DNA from: Maricaulis sp036231565
GTDB lineage: Bacteria; Pseudomonadota; Alphaproteobacteria; Caulobacterales; Maricaulaceae
Direction: 5' to 3'
Length of the DNA stretch: 64,000 nucleotides
NCBI GenBank assembly: GCA_036231565.1
Contig: JAZAHA010000005.1
Span: 96,923 to 160,922 of the forward strand
Shown: positions 25,096-34,100 of the stretch, in pieces
Layout of the letters: each line of letters begins with the position of its first letter
Position numbering within the stretch: position 1 is the first letter of the stretch
Translations under genes and position numbers: made by a program
Notes under the pieces: generated by a model
The model's database searches: none
Told to the model about the DNA's origin: nothing
The model's input: the letters and a program-made list of their open reading frames with translations, nothing else

Positions 25096-27327
25096 TTGGA
25101 CAACCACCAATACAACACTGGATCGCGACTACTTCCAGATGCCCCGAAGGCGCACCTATCTCGGTTGCGAAATTTGGCCCAAGGGCGGCTCAACAAGGCG
25201 CTAAGACGGTTACAGCCTATAGGGCCCGACACTCCGCTTCACCAAGACTGTGTTGAATTCCGCGCCAAAGTTCAAAGCTATGCCCCGCCGAGCGAACCCG
25301 AGCTTTTTGAACTTCACCGAGAAGTGGCTGAACTCGCGTGGTGGGCCTGTTGGGCATCTTACGATTTCAGCGTTCAGGGATTGAAGTCGAGATTCGGGAA
25401 TCGGCTTATCAACCGGATGGTTGGTGCTGGTCTCCAAGAGATCTCTGACGAGTACGGAAACAAATGGTTGGAAGGGTTTGCGCCACTCGTAGATGCTGAC
25501 GGAACCCCTATCGCCCCGCCACAAACATCTGGATTTGTTAGTGCAATTAGGTTTTTCGAGCGGTTTGATCAAAGAGAACTAACGGGCATAGTTGTTCCAT
25601 CAGACTGCCGTTTTAGTACACTCGCCCCCTTTACTCGCTCATCAATCAAGTGGGCCCATTTCGGTGGACGAATCCAGCTGGATGAGGTCACCAATATGGA
25701 GCTCGAGAGCTGTTTCGTGGGAGGGGCTATTGAATGCCGAGGCGTCCGGAAAGAGCGGCTCGTCTTGAATAACTGTTTTGCAGATAGCCTGACGCTAGCA
25801 TTGGCTAAAAATGCTCAATTCAACATGAAAAGCTGCTACTTCTTAGAAGGCATCTCCATCAAGGGCTTCCGCTTCTCGAGTTCGGCCGAGATCGGTACAA
25901 ATTTTGTCTGTGGCGACCTCAAATTTGAAGAGTGCAATCTACAGGAACAAAGAGCCATCTTACCAAAGCACTACGGAGGGCGCTTGGATTGCCATCTTGT
26001 GCAGGACGGAACGGCCATCGTTCAACCTGTGGCAAATGTCTCTATCGACTTTCGAGACGCTTCAAACATCACGCTTCATATTCCCGATAAGACCACCTTG
26101 GGGGAATTGAATATCAGCGGAAGCAAGATAGCTGTACATTTTTGCAGAGGCACTGCACAAGATGGCGTTAAATTCAGCCCATCGGGAAACTCAGAGCGCT
26201 CTTCTCTAGATCTTTCTGAAACAAAATTTATGGCAGCATTGAGCATAGCCTTGCCCCTTCAACAGCTGAAGATGCAATCTTCAGAAGTATTGGGAAATTT
26301 CGACTTACGCCAACTTTCGGGCGGCTGGCCGGAGCTTATACTGGACGGCTCACTTTTCCATTCAAGCGTCAAATGCCATCCATCGCAGTGGAAGGTGATT
26401 TCGGCAAAGAAGTGCTGGTTCCACAAGCTTGCGACTTTCGTGGACGTAGGCGCTGTCGATGCAACGAGCTTTAGAGGAGCTCGGTTCTTGGGACCTTTTA
26501 AATTTGGTCAGTCGAACGAAGCTCTCCCGGCAGGGCGCTTGGACTTTTCGGAAGCAGTCTTCGAAGCCGATGCCAGTTTCCATGGACGGCATTTCCATGC
26601 CAGCACGGACTTCGGCAGAACCATATGGGGAGGTGTTCCCGACTTTCACCAAGCGGAGCTTCATCCAGACACCAGTTTCGTATCAGCACGCTTCGATGTT
26701 CCCAGCCTAAAAAAGCGAATGAGCAATCTACAAGGAGACAAGCGCGAACAAGACCTGCTTATGGGCCGGTATGAGCGAGCATTTCGCTCTCTGAAGCTCA
26801 AGGCTGAGGCGTTGAGAGCGAACAGTGTGGAATCCATGTTTCACCGCCTCGAAATGGTCGCGAAGCGCGAAATTTCATCTACGCCTCGCTTTGAGAAGAT
26901 ATTCTCGCTGACATATGACGCCTTCTCCTTATATGGCGAGAGCTTTGTTCGCCCAGCCTTGGTTTGGCTCGGCCAAGTGACCGTATTGGGCCTTGTTTAT
27001 TGGACGCTATTGGCCCCACACTGGCTAGTGAGTCGTGCTCTTGGCGTCTCTCTCGACCAGAGTGACGTAGGTCGACTGGCAGACGCGCTGGTTCTTTCAT
27101 TCACCAATTCCATTAGGCCATTCTATACGACGGGAGCATCGTTCGACCGAATGGTGTCCATGGGGCCTACCGTCGGGCCCACGTCAGACTATTGGTCATT
27201 CATACAGCAGATGTTGGTATCATACCCGAGCCTAGCAAGGTGGTTGCTCTTCGGTCAGAATGTGATCGGCCTCGTTCTCATTTTCCTGTTCGTAATGGCC
27301 GTGCGCCGCCGCTTTCAGATCTCCTAG
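25096..27327 (+). CDS. Large membrane protein with pentapeptide-like repeat region
   Basis: The 743-residue protein starts at a TTG with a near-ideal GGAGGAG ribosome site. The N-terminal 130 residues are helical and charged. Residues about 150-560 form many short beta strands with F/L every five residues (for example FHASTDFGRTIWGGVPDFHQ), like a pentapeptide-repeat beta helix. A basic helical link follows, then LYGESFVRP, a membrane helix near 621-640, a loop with LSFTNSIRPF, and a last helix near 716-736 before RRRF. This C-terminal layout recalls two-helix channel-like domains in pentapeptide-repeat membrane proteins. The base composition is close to half GC, far lower than neighbours, which suggests transfer. 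The function is unknown. Confidence 0.8.
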   Translation: MDNHQYNTGSRLLPDAPKAHLSRLRNLAQGRLNKALRRLQPIGPDTPLHQDCVEFRAKVQSYAPPSEPELFELHREVAELAWWACWASYDFSVQGLKSRFGNRLINRMVGAGLQEISDEYGNKWLEGFAPLVDADGTPIAPPQTSGFVSAIRFFERFDQRELTGIVVPSDCRFSTLAPFTRSSIKWAHFGGRIQLDEVTNMELESCFVGGAIECRGVRKERLVLNNCFADSLTLALAKNAQFNMKSCYFLEGISIKGFRFSSSAEIGTNFVCGDLKFEECNLQEQRAILPKHYGGRLDCHLVQDGTAIVQPVANVSIDFRDASNITLHIPDKTTLGELNISGSKIAVHFCRGTAQDGVKFSPSGNSERSSLDLSETKFMAALSIALPLQQLKMQSSEVLGNFDLRQLSGGWPELILDGSLFHSSVKCHPSQWKVISAKKCWFHKLATFVDVGAVDATSFRGARFLGPFKFGQSNEALPAGRLDFSEAVFEADASFHGRHFHASTDFGRTIWGGVPDFHQAELHPDTSFVSARFDVPSLKKRMSNLQGDKREQDLLMGRYERAFRSLKLKAEALRANSVESMFHRLEMVAKREISSTPRFEKIFSLTYDAFSLYGESFVRPALVWLGQVTVLGLVYWTLLAPHWLVSRALGVSLDQSDVGRLADALVLSFTNSIRPFYTTGASFDRMVSMGPTVGPTSDYWSFIQQMLVSYPSLARWLLFGQNVIGLVLIFLFVMAVRRRFQIS

Positions 27328-27347
27328 TTGCCTGCGACGAACTCCCC

Positions 27348-28016
27348 CTACCCCTCCGGCGGAGCCCCCGCCGGCAAGGCCAGCACATTCATCGCCACGG
27401 AGATCCGCTCTCGCGGGCCCTTGTGGGGGCGGACGGCGTGCATGAGCCAGGACGGGAAGATGACCAGCTTGCCGGGTTCGGGACGGACGCGGAACTGGGA
27501 CATCTGCTTTTCGCCGGTCTCGTCGGTGAAGACGAGGTCGGGGGCGACCATGCGGATCATCGGGAAGCGCGGATCCTGGGCGACGAAGAAACCGTCCTCA
27601 CTGTCGCCGCCATCATCGATATAGAAGCTGGCCGACCAGAAGGAGCCGGCATGGGCGTGCATCTGGTTGGACGCGCCGGCGGGCGAGACATTGGCCCACA
27701 TCTCCATGCCCATCTGCCAGCGCGAACGGCCCTGGGCGGCATTCACGTCCGAGGTGAAACGGCCGCAGACCTGCATCGTCTCGCGCGCCAGCGCGATCGC
27801 GGCCTCGCCGCCCCAGTCCAGCATCTCGATATCGGAATGCCAGCCATGGATGTTCGAGCGCCGCACGCCCGGCGAGGCGGCCCGGCGTGCCAGGATCGCC
27901 TGCTTGAGCTCTAAGACCAGCCGGTCGGCGCCGGGCAGGCGCACCTCGATCAGCGGGGTGGCGAAGAGCCGGTTGACCGTGATCTGCGGCGCGGCGCTGC
28001 CGCCCGTCACCGTCAT
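27348..28016 (-). CDS. 2OG-Fe(II) oxygenase of the TIGR02466 type
   Basis: The 222-residue protein has the double-stranded beta-helix dioxygenase pattern. The metal-binding region is NQMHAHAGSFWSASFYIDDG. The distal histidine and the 2-oxoglutarate-binding arginine lie in SWLMHAVRPHKGPRERISVA. Such enzymes hydroxylate a substrate using Fe(II), O2 and 2-oxoglutarate; the family's substrate is not established. Its ATG overlaps the stop of the upstream isoaspartyl peptidase gene by 4 bases, implying coupled translation. Confidence 0.85.
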   Translation of the reverse strand: MTVTGGSAAPQITVNRLFATPLIEVRLPGADRLVLELKQAILARRAASPGVRRSNIHGWHSDIEMLDWGGEAAIALARETMQVCGRFTSDVNAAQGRSRWQMGMEMWANVSPAGASNQMHAHAGSFWSASFYIDDGGDSEDGFFVAQDPRFPMIRMVAPDLVFTDETGEKQMSQFRVRPEPGKLVIFPSWLMHAVRPHKGPRERISVAMNVLALPAGAPPEG

Positions 28017-29071
28017 TCCTCGTCGCCGTAGATCGCCACCACCGGCTCGCCGCCTTCGGTGAGGCGGGCGCGGTACATGCCCGGCGTGTTGAAACTCCAG
28101 GCGATATCGCCCTCAGCCGTCAGCGCGATAATGCCGCCATCGCCGCCCAGATCCGTCAGCTCTTGCTGGATCACCTGGTCGGCGGCCGCCTGCAGGGTGA
28201 GGCCCTGCATCTCGACCAGCGCACAGATACGGCTGGCCACGGTCAGACGGATGAAATACTCGCCCGTGCCCGTCGCCGAGACGCCGCAGCTGTCATTATT
28301 GGCATAGGTGCCCGCGCCGATGATCGGGCTGTCGCCGACCCGGCCCCAGCGCTTCGCCGTCGTGCCGCCTGTCGAGGTGCCCGCCGCGATATTGCCGGCC
28401 TCGTCCAGCGCCACCACGCCGACCGTGCCGAAACGGTGTTCCAGCGCGTCACGCTCGAGCAGGCCCTCCTGGACCGGTTCCGGATCCGGCGCACCGTCCG
28501 GACGCGGCGGAATCTCCAGACCGTCGCGGCCGAGCGAACGTTCGAGCGCCGCCCAGCGGCGTTCGGTGAAAAACCAGGCCGGCTCGACCATTTCCAGCCC
28601 CTGCTCCCGCGCGAACGTCTCCGCGCCCTCGCTTTGCAACATGACGTGACGCGAATGTTGCATCACTGTGCGCGCAAGGGTGATCGGATGTCGCACCTGT
28701 GTGACACCTGCGACGGCTCCCGCTTCAAGGGTCGCCCCGTCCATGATCGAGGCGTCGAGCTCATTGCGTCCGGCCGCCGTGAACACGGCACCGCGCCCGG
28801 CATTGAACATGGGATCGTCCTCGAGACCGTGGATCACCGCCTCGATCGCATCCAGCGCGCTGCCCCCTTCGGACAGCACGGCCTCGCCACGCTCCAGCGC
28901 GGCATGCATGGCTGCGCGATAGGCGGCATCGGTCTCCGGCGTCATGCTCTCACGCTCGATCACACCGGCCCCGCCATGCACGACAAGCGCCCAGTTTCCG
29001 TCGTCCGCCAGGGCCGGAGACAGGGTCAGAAGGGCCGCGGCAGAGGCCGCCGGCAGAACAGATCGCAGCAT
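28013..29071 (-). CDS. Secreted isoaspartyl peptidase / L-asparaginase (plant type)
   Basis: The 352-residue protein is an Ntn-hydrolase proenzyme. A signal peptide (about 1-22, ending SPALA) sends it to the periplasm. The autocleavage site is the Gly-Thr of FGTVGVVALDEAGNIAAG, with the threonine as the new N-terminal nucleophile. STGG and GAGTYANN complete the substrate pocket. These enzymes remove isoaspartyl residues from peptides and may hydrolyse asparagine. It heads a two-gene unit with the 2OG oxygenase. The GGGGAG ribosome site supports the start. Confidence 0.92.
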   Translation of the reverse strand: MLRSVLPAASAAALLTLSPALADDGNWALVVHGGAGVIERESMTPETDAAYRAAMHAALERGEAVLSEGGSALDAIEAVIHGLEDDPMFNAGRGAVFTAAGRNELDASIMDGATLEAGAVAGVTQVRHPITLARTVMQHSRHVMLQSEGAETFAREQGLEMVEPAWFFTERRWAALERSLGRDGLEIPPRPDGAPDPEPVQEGLLERDALEHRFGTVGVVALDEAGNIAAGTSTGGTTAKRWGRVGDSPIIGAGTYANNDSCGVSATGTGEYFIRLTVASRICALVEMQGLTLQAAADQVIQQELTDLGGDGGIIALTAEGDIAWSFNTPGMYRARLTEGGEPVVAIYGDEE

Positions 29072-29152
29072 GTTGAAATCTCCCCAAATCAGTTGGCTTC
29101 AGCTTTGCCATTCGCGCCGTCCGACGCAAGCCTCAAGACGCTTCCGGACTGC

Positions 29153-31192
29153 TCAGCCACCCGTTCGGATGCGCACCCGCGACTGCGCCATCCGGCCGGA
29201 TTCATCAACGGCTGTAACGGCATAGAAGCCCGGCCCCGGCGGCACCCAGACCGGTTCGCCCAGCGCATTGCGGTCGACCGGTTCGCCGTCGGCATACCAG
29301 TCCAGCGCGCCGCGCGCCTGCGCTGCCAGGACAAAGCCGCGCCCCTCGCCTTCCGACCAGACTTCGGCCCCGTCCGGCGGGAAGAGAATGTGCGGCGCCG
29401 GGTCGGTCCGGTATTGCGCCATCGTGCCCGGAACGTCCGGCACAGGCGCCCGGTCTTCCGCGCGCGAGACAGAGCCCGGCTCGATCCGTTCCAGCCCGTC
29501 TGCCAGGCGGAACAGCAGCGGCAGGGCGCCTTCGCGGCCAGTAATCCCCTCCCGCGGCGCGCCGTCCGCGCGGCCGGTCCAGACCACCAGGGTATAGCGT
29601 CCGGTCACCCCGGCTGCCCAGGCGTCCCGGAAGCCGTAGGATGTGCCCGTCTTGAAGGCGATGTCCGGCGCCCCGCGCGCCAGCGAGGCCGGCATGCGCC
29701 CGCCCGGATGCGGCGCCCGGCGAAGAATATCAAGCACTTCCGCCGCCGATTCCGCGCCCAGCACGGCATAGCCGTCTTCTGCGGCCGGATCGTCTTCGCG
29801 CCAGCGCAATGGACGCGCCACGCCCTCATCTCCCAGCGCCGCATAGAGCACGGCCAGCTGGCGCAGGGTCAGCCCGGCACCGCCCAGAGCCACGGCGAGC
29901 CCGCTGTCCGCTCCCGCCGTCCGCGGCCGTTCCGGATGCGCGCCGGCAAAGGTCAGTGCGGCATTGAAACGGCGCGCCCCCACCCCGTCCAGCGCCGTGA
30001 CCGCCGGAACATTCAGCGAGTGCTGCAAGGCCTCCGCGATCGTGACATCGCCGCGGAAACGCCGGTCGAAATTGTCCGGCCGGTAGCCGGCAAACCGGCG
30101 CGGCAGGTCGGAAATGCGTGTGCCGCCGGCGGCCAGACCGTCATCGAACGCCATGCCGTAGATGAAGGGTTTCAGTGTCGAGCCGGGCGAGCGCGGCCGG
30201 TCTGTCAGATCGATCCAGCCGCCCGGACGCGCCCGGCTGGCTGACCCCGCCATCGCCCGCACGGCCCGTGTCCGCGTTTCCACCAGCATCGCGGCAAACT
30301 GCACATCCGGTCCGGTTTCCCGCGCCGCCAGTGCCAGCTCGTCCTGCAGCATCGTCTGGAGATGACTGTCGAGGGTGGAGACGATATCCGCCTCCCCGGG
30401 CCCGGCCGCCCGGCGCAGGGCATCGGCCGCATGCCAGGCATCGGCCGGGAAATCCTGACGCCCCGGTGCCGGGTCGAAAGCGGCATCGGCGGATGCATCC
30501 GCACGCGCCAGCCCCACTTCGGCCAGACGGTCCAGCACCCGTCCGCGCGCCAGCACCGCATTGTCGGGACGGCGATCCGGACGCCGCGCTTCCGGCGATT
30601 GCGGCAAGGCGATCAGCAAGGCGATCTGCTCGATGGTGAGCGCGTCGGGCTCGCGCCCGAAATAGGCCCAGCTGGCGGCCCGGACACCTTCCAGATTGCC
30701 GCCATAGGGCGCCAGGGTGAGATAGAGTTCGAGGATCTCGCGTTTGGAATAGCGCAGCTCCAGCTGCCAGGCTCGCAGGATCTGGATGATCTTGGCGCCC
30801 ACCGTCCGCTCGCGCGGCTCGATCAGACGGGCAAGCTGCATGGTCAGGGTGGAGCCACCGGACACGATACGGCCGGCCATGGCGCTGTCCCGCGCCGCAC
30901 GCACCAGCGCCAGCGGATCGACACCGGAATGCTGGTAGAAGCGCGCATCCTCATAGGCCAGCAGGGCCTCGACAAAGTTCGGGTCGATGCCGTCCAGATC
31001 GGCCTCCAGTCGCCAGCGGCCATCGGCGACCGGGAAGGCCCGCAACACCTGCCCGTCCCTGTCGCGAACCACGGTGGAGACGTCATGCCCTGCCTCGACG
31101 GGCGGCGGCAGGGCGTGGTCGGCCGCGAGAACCGCCGCAAACAGGGTGAGGGCGATCACCCCGGCCCAGTATATCCGCGGCAGTCCCAGCAC
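29153..31192 (-). CDS. pbpC: Penicillin-binding protein 1C
   Basis: The 679-residue protein is a bifunctional class A PBP. One N-terminal membrane helix precedes the glycosyltransferase domain (EDARFYQHSGVDP and GGSTLTMQLARL). The transpeptidase domain has SxxK in SPGSTLKPF, SLN in QHSLNVPAV and KTG in FKTGTSYGF. A small C-terminal BiPBP-type domain (about the last 90 residues) is typical of PBP1C. The gene follows the alpha-2-macroglobulin gene by 4 bases, the standard PbpC-macroglobulin pairing, in which the two envelope proteins are believed to act together in defence and repair. Confidence 0.96.
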   Translation of the reverse strand: MLGLPRIYWAGVIALTLFAAVLAADHALPPPVEAGHDVSTVVRDRDGQVLRAFPVADGRWRLEADLDGIDPNFVEALLAYEDARFYQHSGVDPLALVRAARDSAMAGRIVSGGSTLTMQLARLIEPRERTVGAKIIQILRAWQLELRYSKREILELYLTLAPYGGNLEGVRAASWAYFGREPDALTIEQIALLIALPQSPEARRPDRRPDNAVLARGRVLDRLAEVGLARADASADAAFDPAPGRQDFPADAWHAADALRRAAGPGEADIVSTLDSHLQTMLQDELALAARETGPDVQFAAMLVETRTRAVRAMAGSASRARPGGWIDLTDRPRSPGSTLKPFIYGMAFDDGLAAGGTRISDLPRRFAGYRPDNFDRRFRGDVTIAEALQHSLNVPAVTALDGVGARRFNAALTFAGAHPERPRTAGADSGLAVALGGAGLTLRQLAVLYAALGDEGVARPLRWREDDPAAEDGYAVLGAESAAEVLDILRRAPHPGGRMPASLARGAPDIAFKTGTSYGFRDAWAAGVTGRYTLVVWTGRADGAPREGITGREGALPLLFRLADGLERIEPGSVSRAEDRAPVPDVPGTMAQYRTDPAPHILFPPDGAEVWSEGEGRGFVLAAQARGALDWYADGEPVDRNALGEPVWVPPGPGFYAVTAVDESGRMAQSRVRIRTGG

Positions 31193-31196
31193 GGCA

Positions 31197-34100
31197 TCAG
31201 CCTCGCGGTGCGATCACGATACGCCCGGTCGCACTGCGCGCGAACGTATCCGGCCGGTACATGTCCTCGACCACGGCCCCGGGCAGTGTGTAACGGCCCG
31301 GCGTCACGGCGCGTACGACATAGGCGATACGCTCGGCCCGCCGGTTGCGCAGGTCGAGCGCGGCCACGAAGCGGTCGTCGCGCGCTTCAGCGACACGCGG
31401 CGTACGGATATTGTCGAGCCAGGAATAGACGCCCGTATTGCCGGCATCCTCGGGCCGCACGACCGCCTCAATCTCGAAACCGGGCGGCAGAAGGTCTTCC
31501 AGGATCGCCGGGATCAGGCGCTCCTCGCGCGGCGCAACGACAAGATCGACGATCAGGCGGTCGCCCTGGACCAGGTTCTCCAGATCGGCCTCGGAACCAT
31601 CCAGGCGGCGAACCCGCTTCTGGATCACCAGGCCCTGGGCATCGACATCCGGCGCCTCGACCGTCTGGCCATGAGCGATCTGGGTGACCCACGCCGGCGC
31701 ATCGCCGGTCATGCGGAACTCGACCCCCTCGCCGATCTCACCCGCTTCCAGCCGGTAGCGCAGCGGGCTGTCGGCCTCGACGGCCGTTTCGACGGCGATC
31801 TCCTCTCCGCCATCGCGAAGCGCATTCGCGGCGAGCAGCAGGAAAGCCTTCTCCTGTGTGTTGAGACGGGCCGGTTCCGGCAGGTCCTGGCCGACACGCT
31901 CGGCCAGGCGAGCGACACGCTCATGCTGGCCGGCTTCGGCGGCCAGAGCGAGAACACCGGCCAGGTCACGCCGCGGCGACATGTAGTAATTGCCGGGGTT
32001 CTCAAAACCCAGCGCCGCCTCGGCCGCATCGAAGGCACTCACCGCACGGGCCTGGTCACCGATCAGGTAGAGCGCCGCACCGATCTGCGCCCGGGCCAGC
32101 GGGCTTTCGATCGCTTCCAGGCGCTCGTCATGCATGTAGCGCAGGCGAGACCGGTCGACCCGTCCGGCGCGGGCCAGCACGTAGAGCGCATAGGCCGCGG
32201 AACGGTCATTGAGACGCTCCGGCGTATCGGTCTGACCGCGCCAGCGATGGATCTCGGTGTCATAACCATTGACCCGCCACATCTCGCCGGAAGCGATATG
32301 TTCAAGGCCGGTATAGGCCCGCTCCAGTGCCGCATCCGGCACGGTGTAGCCGGCCTCTCTGGCCCGCGCCAGGAAGTCGGTCGCATAGGCACCGATCCAG
32401 GGCCGCAGGCCACGATCGCCGATACGCCACAGGCCGATGGCACCATCGGCAGACTGGCGTGACAGCAGCGTTGCGATGGCTTCCTGCACGCGTGCCCGCG
32501 CGCCCTCGACCGGGTCTTCGCCCGCAGCGCTGGCGAGAGGATCGGCGTAGAGCAGCGGCAGCGCCCGGCTGGTGATCTGCTCGGTACAGCCATAGGGATA
32601 ACGGCTGAGCGCCGTCAGCAGTGCCGCCTCGTCCAGCGGTGTCGGCGAGAAGCTCACCGTCACATCTGACGTGCCCGGCAGGTAGCCCGCCAGGACATCG
32701 CTCGACAGCCGCCAGCTGTCTCCCGGCATGACGCGTCCGCGCCGGACGCTGGAAGACGGCAGCCAGGCCGAACGCACCTCGATCGGATAGCTGCGCGCAA
32801 CAGCAAACTCGTCCGGCCCGTCGACCGACAGCCCCACCGAGCCCACACCGACATCGTCGGATGAAAGCCCGTAGCGGCGATCAATACGCTGGCCGGCGGC
32901 GAGCTCGATCGTGTCGGTGGCCAACATGCTGACCGGCGCTTCGGCGTCCATCGCCACGGCATAGGCGCCCGGCGCGCCATCGATATTGTCGATCGTCAGC
33001 GTGGCCGTCGACTGATCGCCCGGTGCGAGGAAGCGCGGCAGGATCAGTTCAGCCGGCACATCGTCGCGCACGGTCAGGGGCTGGGCCGCCTGACCGACGG
33101 CTCGGCCACTCCAGGCCACCGCCATGAGGCGCAGCTCGCCATTGAAATCCGGCACGTCGAAGGACACGGTCGCGCGGCCATTGCGGCCCACTTCGACAGG
33201 GCCGGTGAACAGCGCCACGGTCTGCGTCGGCACGACGGTCAGACCGGCTCCGCCGATCTGGTCACCGCCCTGGCGAACGGGCGCCGCGGCACCCTGGTTG
33301 GGATCGAGCAAGCGGCCATAATCATCGTGCAGATCGACATCGAGCGCCGTCTTGCCGAAATACCAGGCCTGCGGATCGGGTGAGGCAAAGCGGGTCAGGG
33401 CGAGAATGCCCTCATCGACCGCCGCGACGGACACATAGGCACCGCTGCGCACCGGCCCGTCGATCGCCAGTTCCAGCTCGACGCTCTGGCGCGGGTGAAT
33501 GCGCTCGGGCGCGTTGAAATCGATCTCCAGCGTCCGATCCGACATGTCGACGGGCAGATGCAGAACCCCGACAGCCCGGCGCGGGGCCGGCCGGTCGACC
33601 GGGTCGCGCGGCGTGTAGACCGATACCATGGCGTAGGCGCCGGCGCCCCAATCCTCAGTGACATTGAAGGACAGTTCGACACCGCCTTCCGGAATGCTGA
33701 CCGAACGGGTTTCCAGCACGCGGTCGCTGGCAATCACGACCTCGGCCTCGCCGGGATAGGGCGGACGAATGGATACGGTTGCAGTGCCGCCAACAGCGAC
33801 AGGCTCTTCAGGGCCGGACAGAGCCACGCGATCCGGCGCCTCGACGCCCGGCTCGGACGACCCGCCCCAGCCGACCCAGAACTGGGCGCTGGCGGACATG
33901 CCGCTCTGGGGATCGGTCACGACAAGCTGGTAGTCGCCCCAGTCAAGCGCGCGCAGGGACAGGGGATCGGCACCCTCGCCGTCCAGCGACAGCACGCCCT
34001 CCTCGATCGGCACGACATGACGGGTACGGCGCCAACGCCAGCGTTCGCCATCGGTGCGGTACCAGTCATAATCCCAGTCGATCCGCATCAATTGCCATTC

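Noticed and set aside
28163..30244. A plus-strand open frame of 693 codons
   Set aside because: It is antisense to the isoaspartyl peptidase and pbpC genes and shows no domain.
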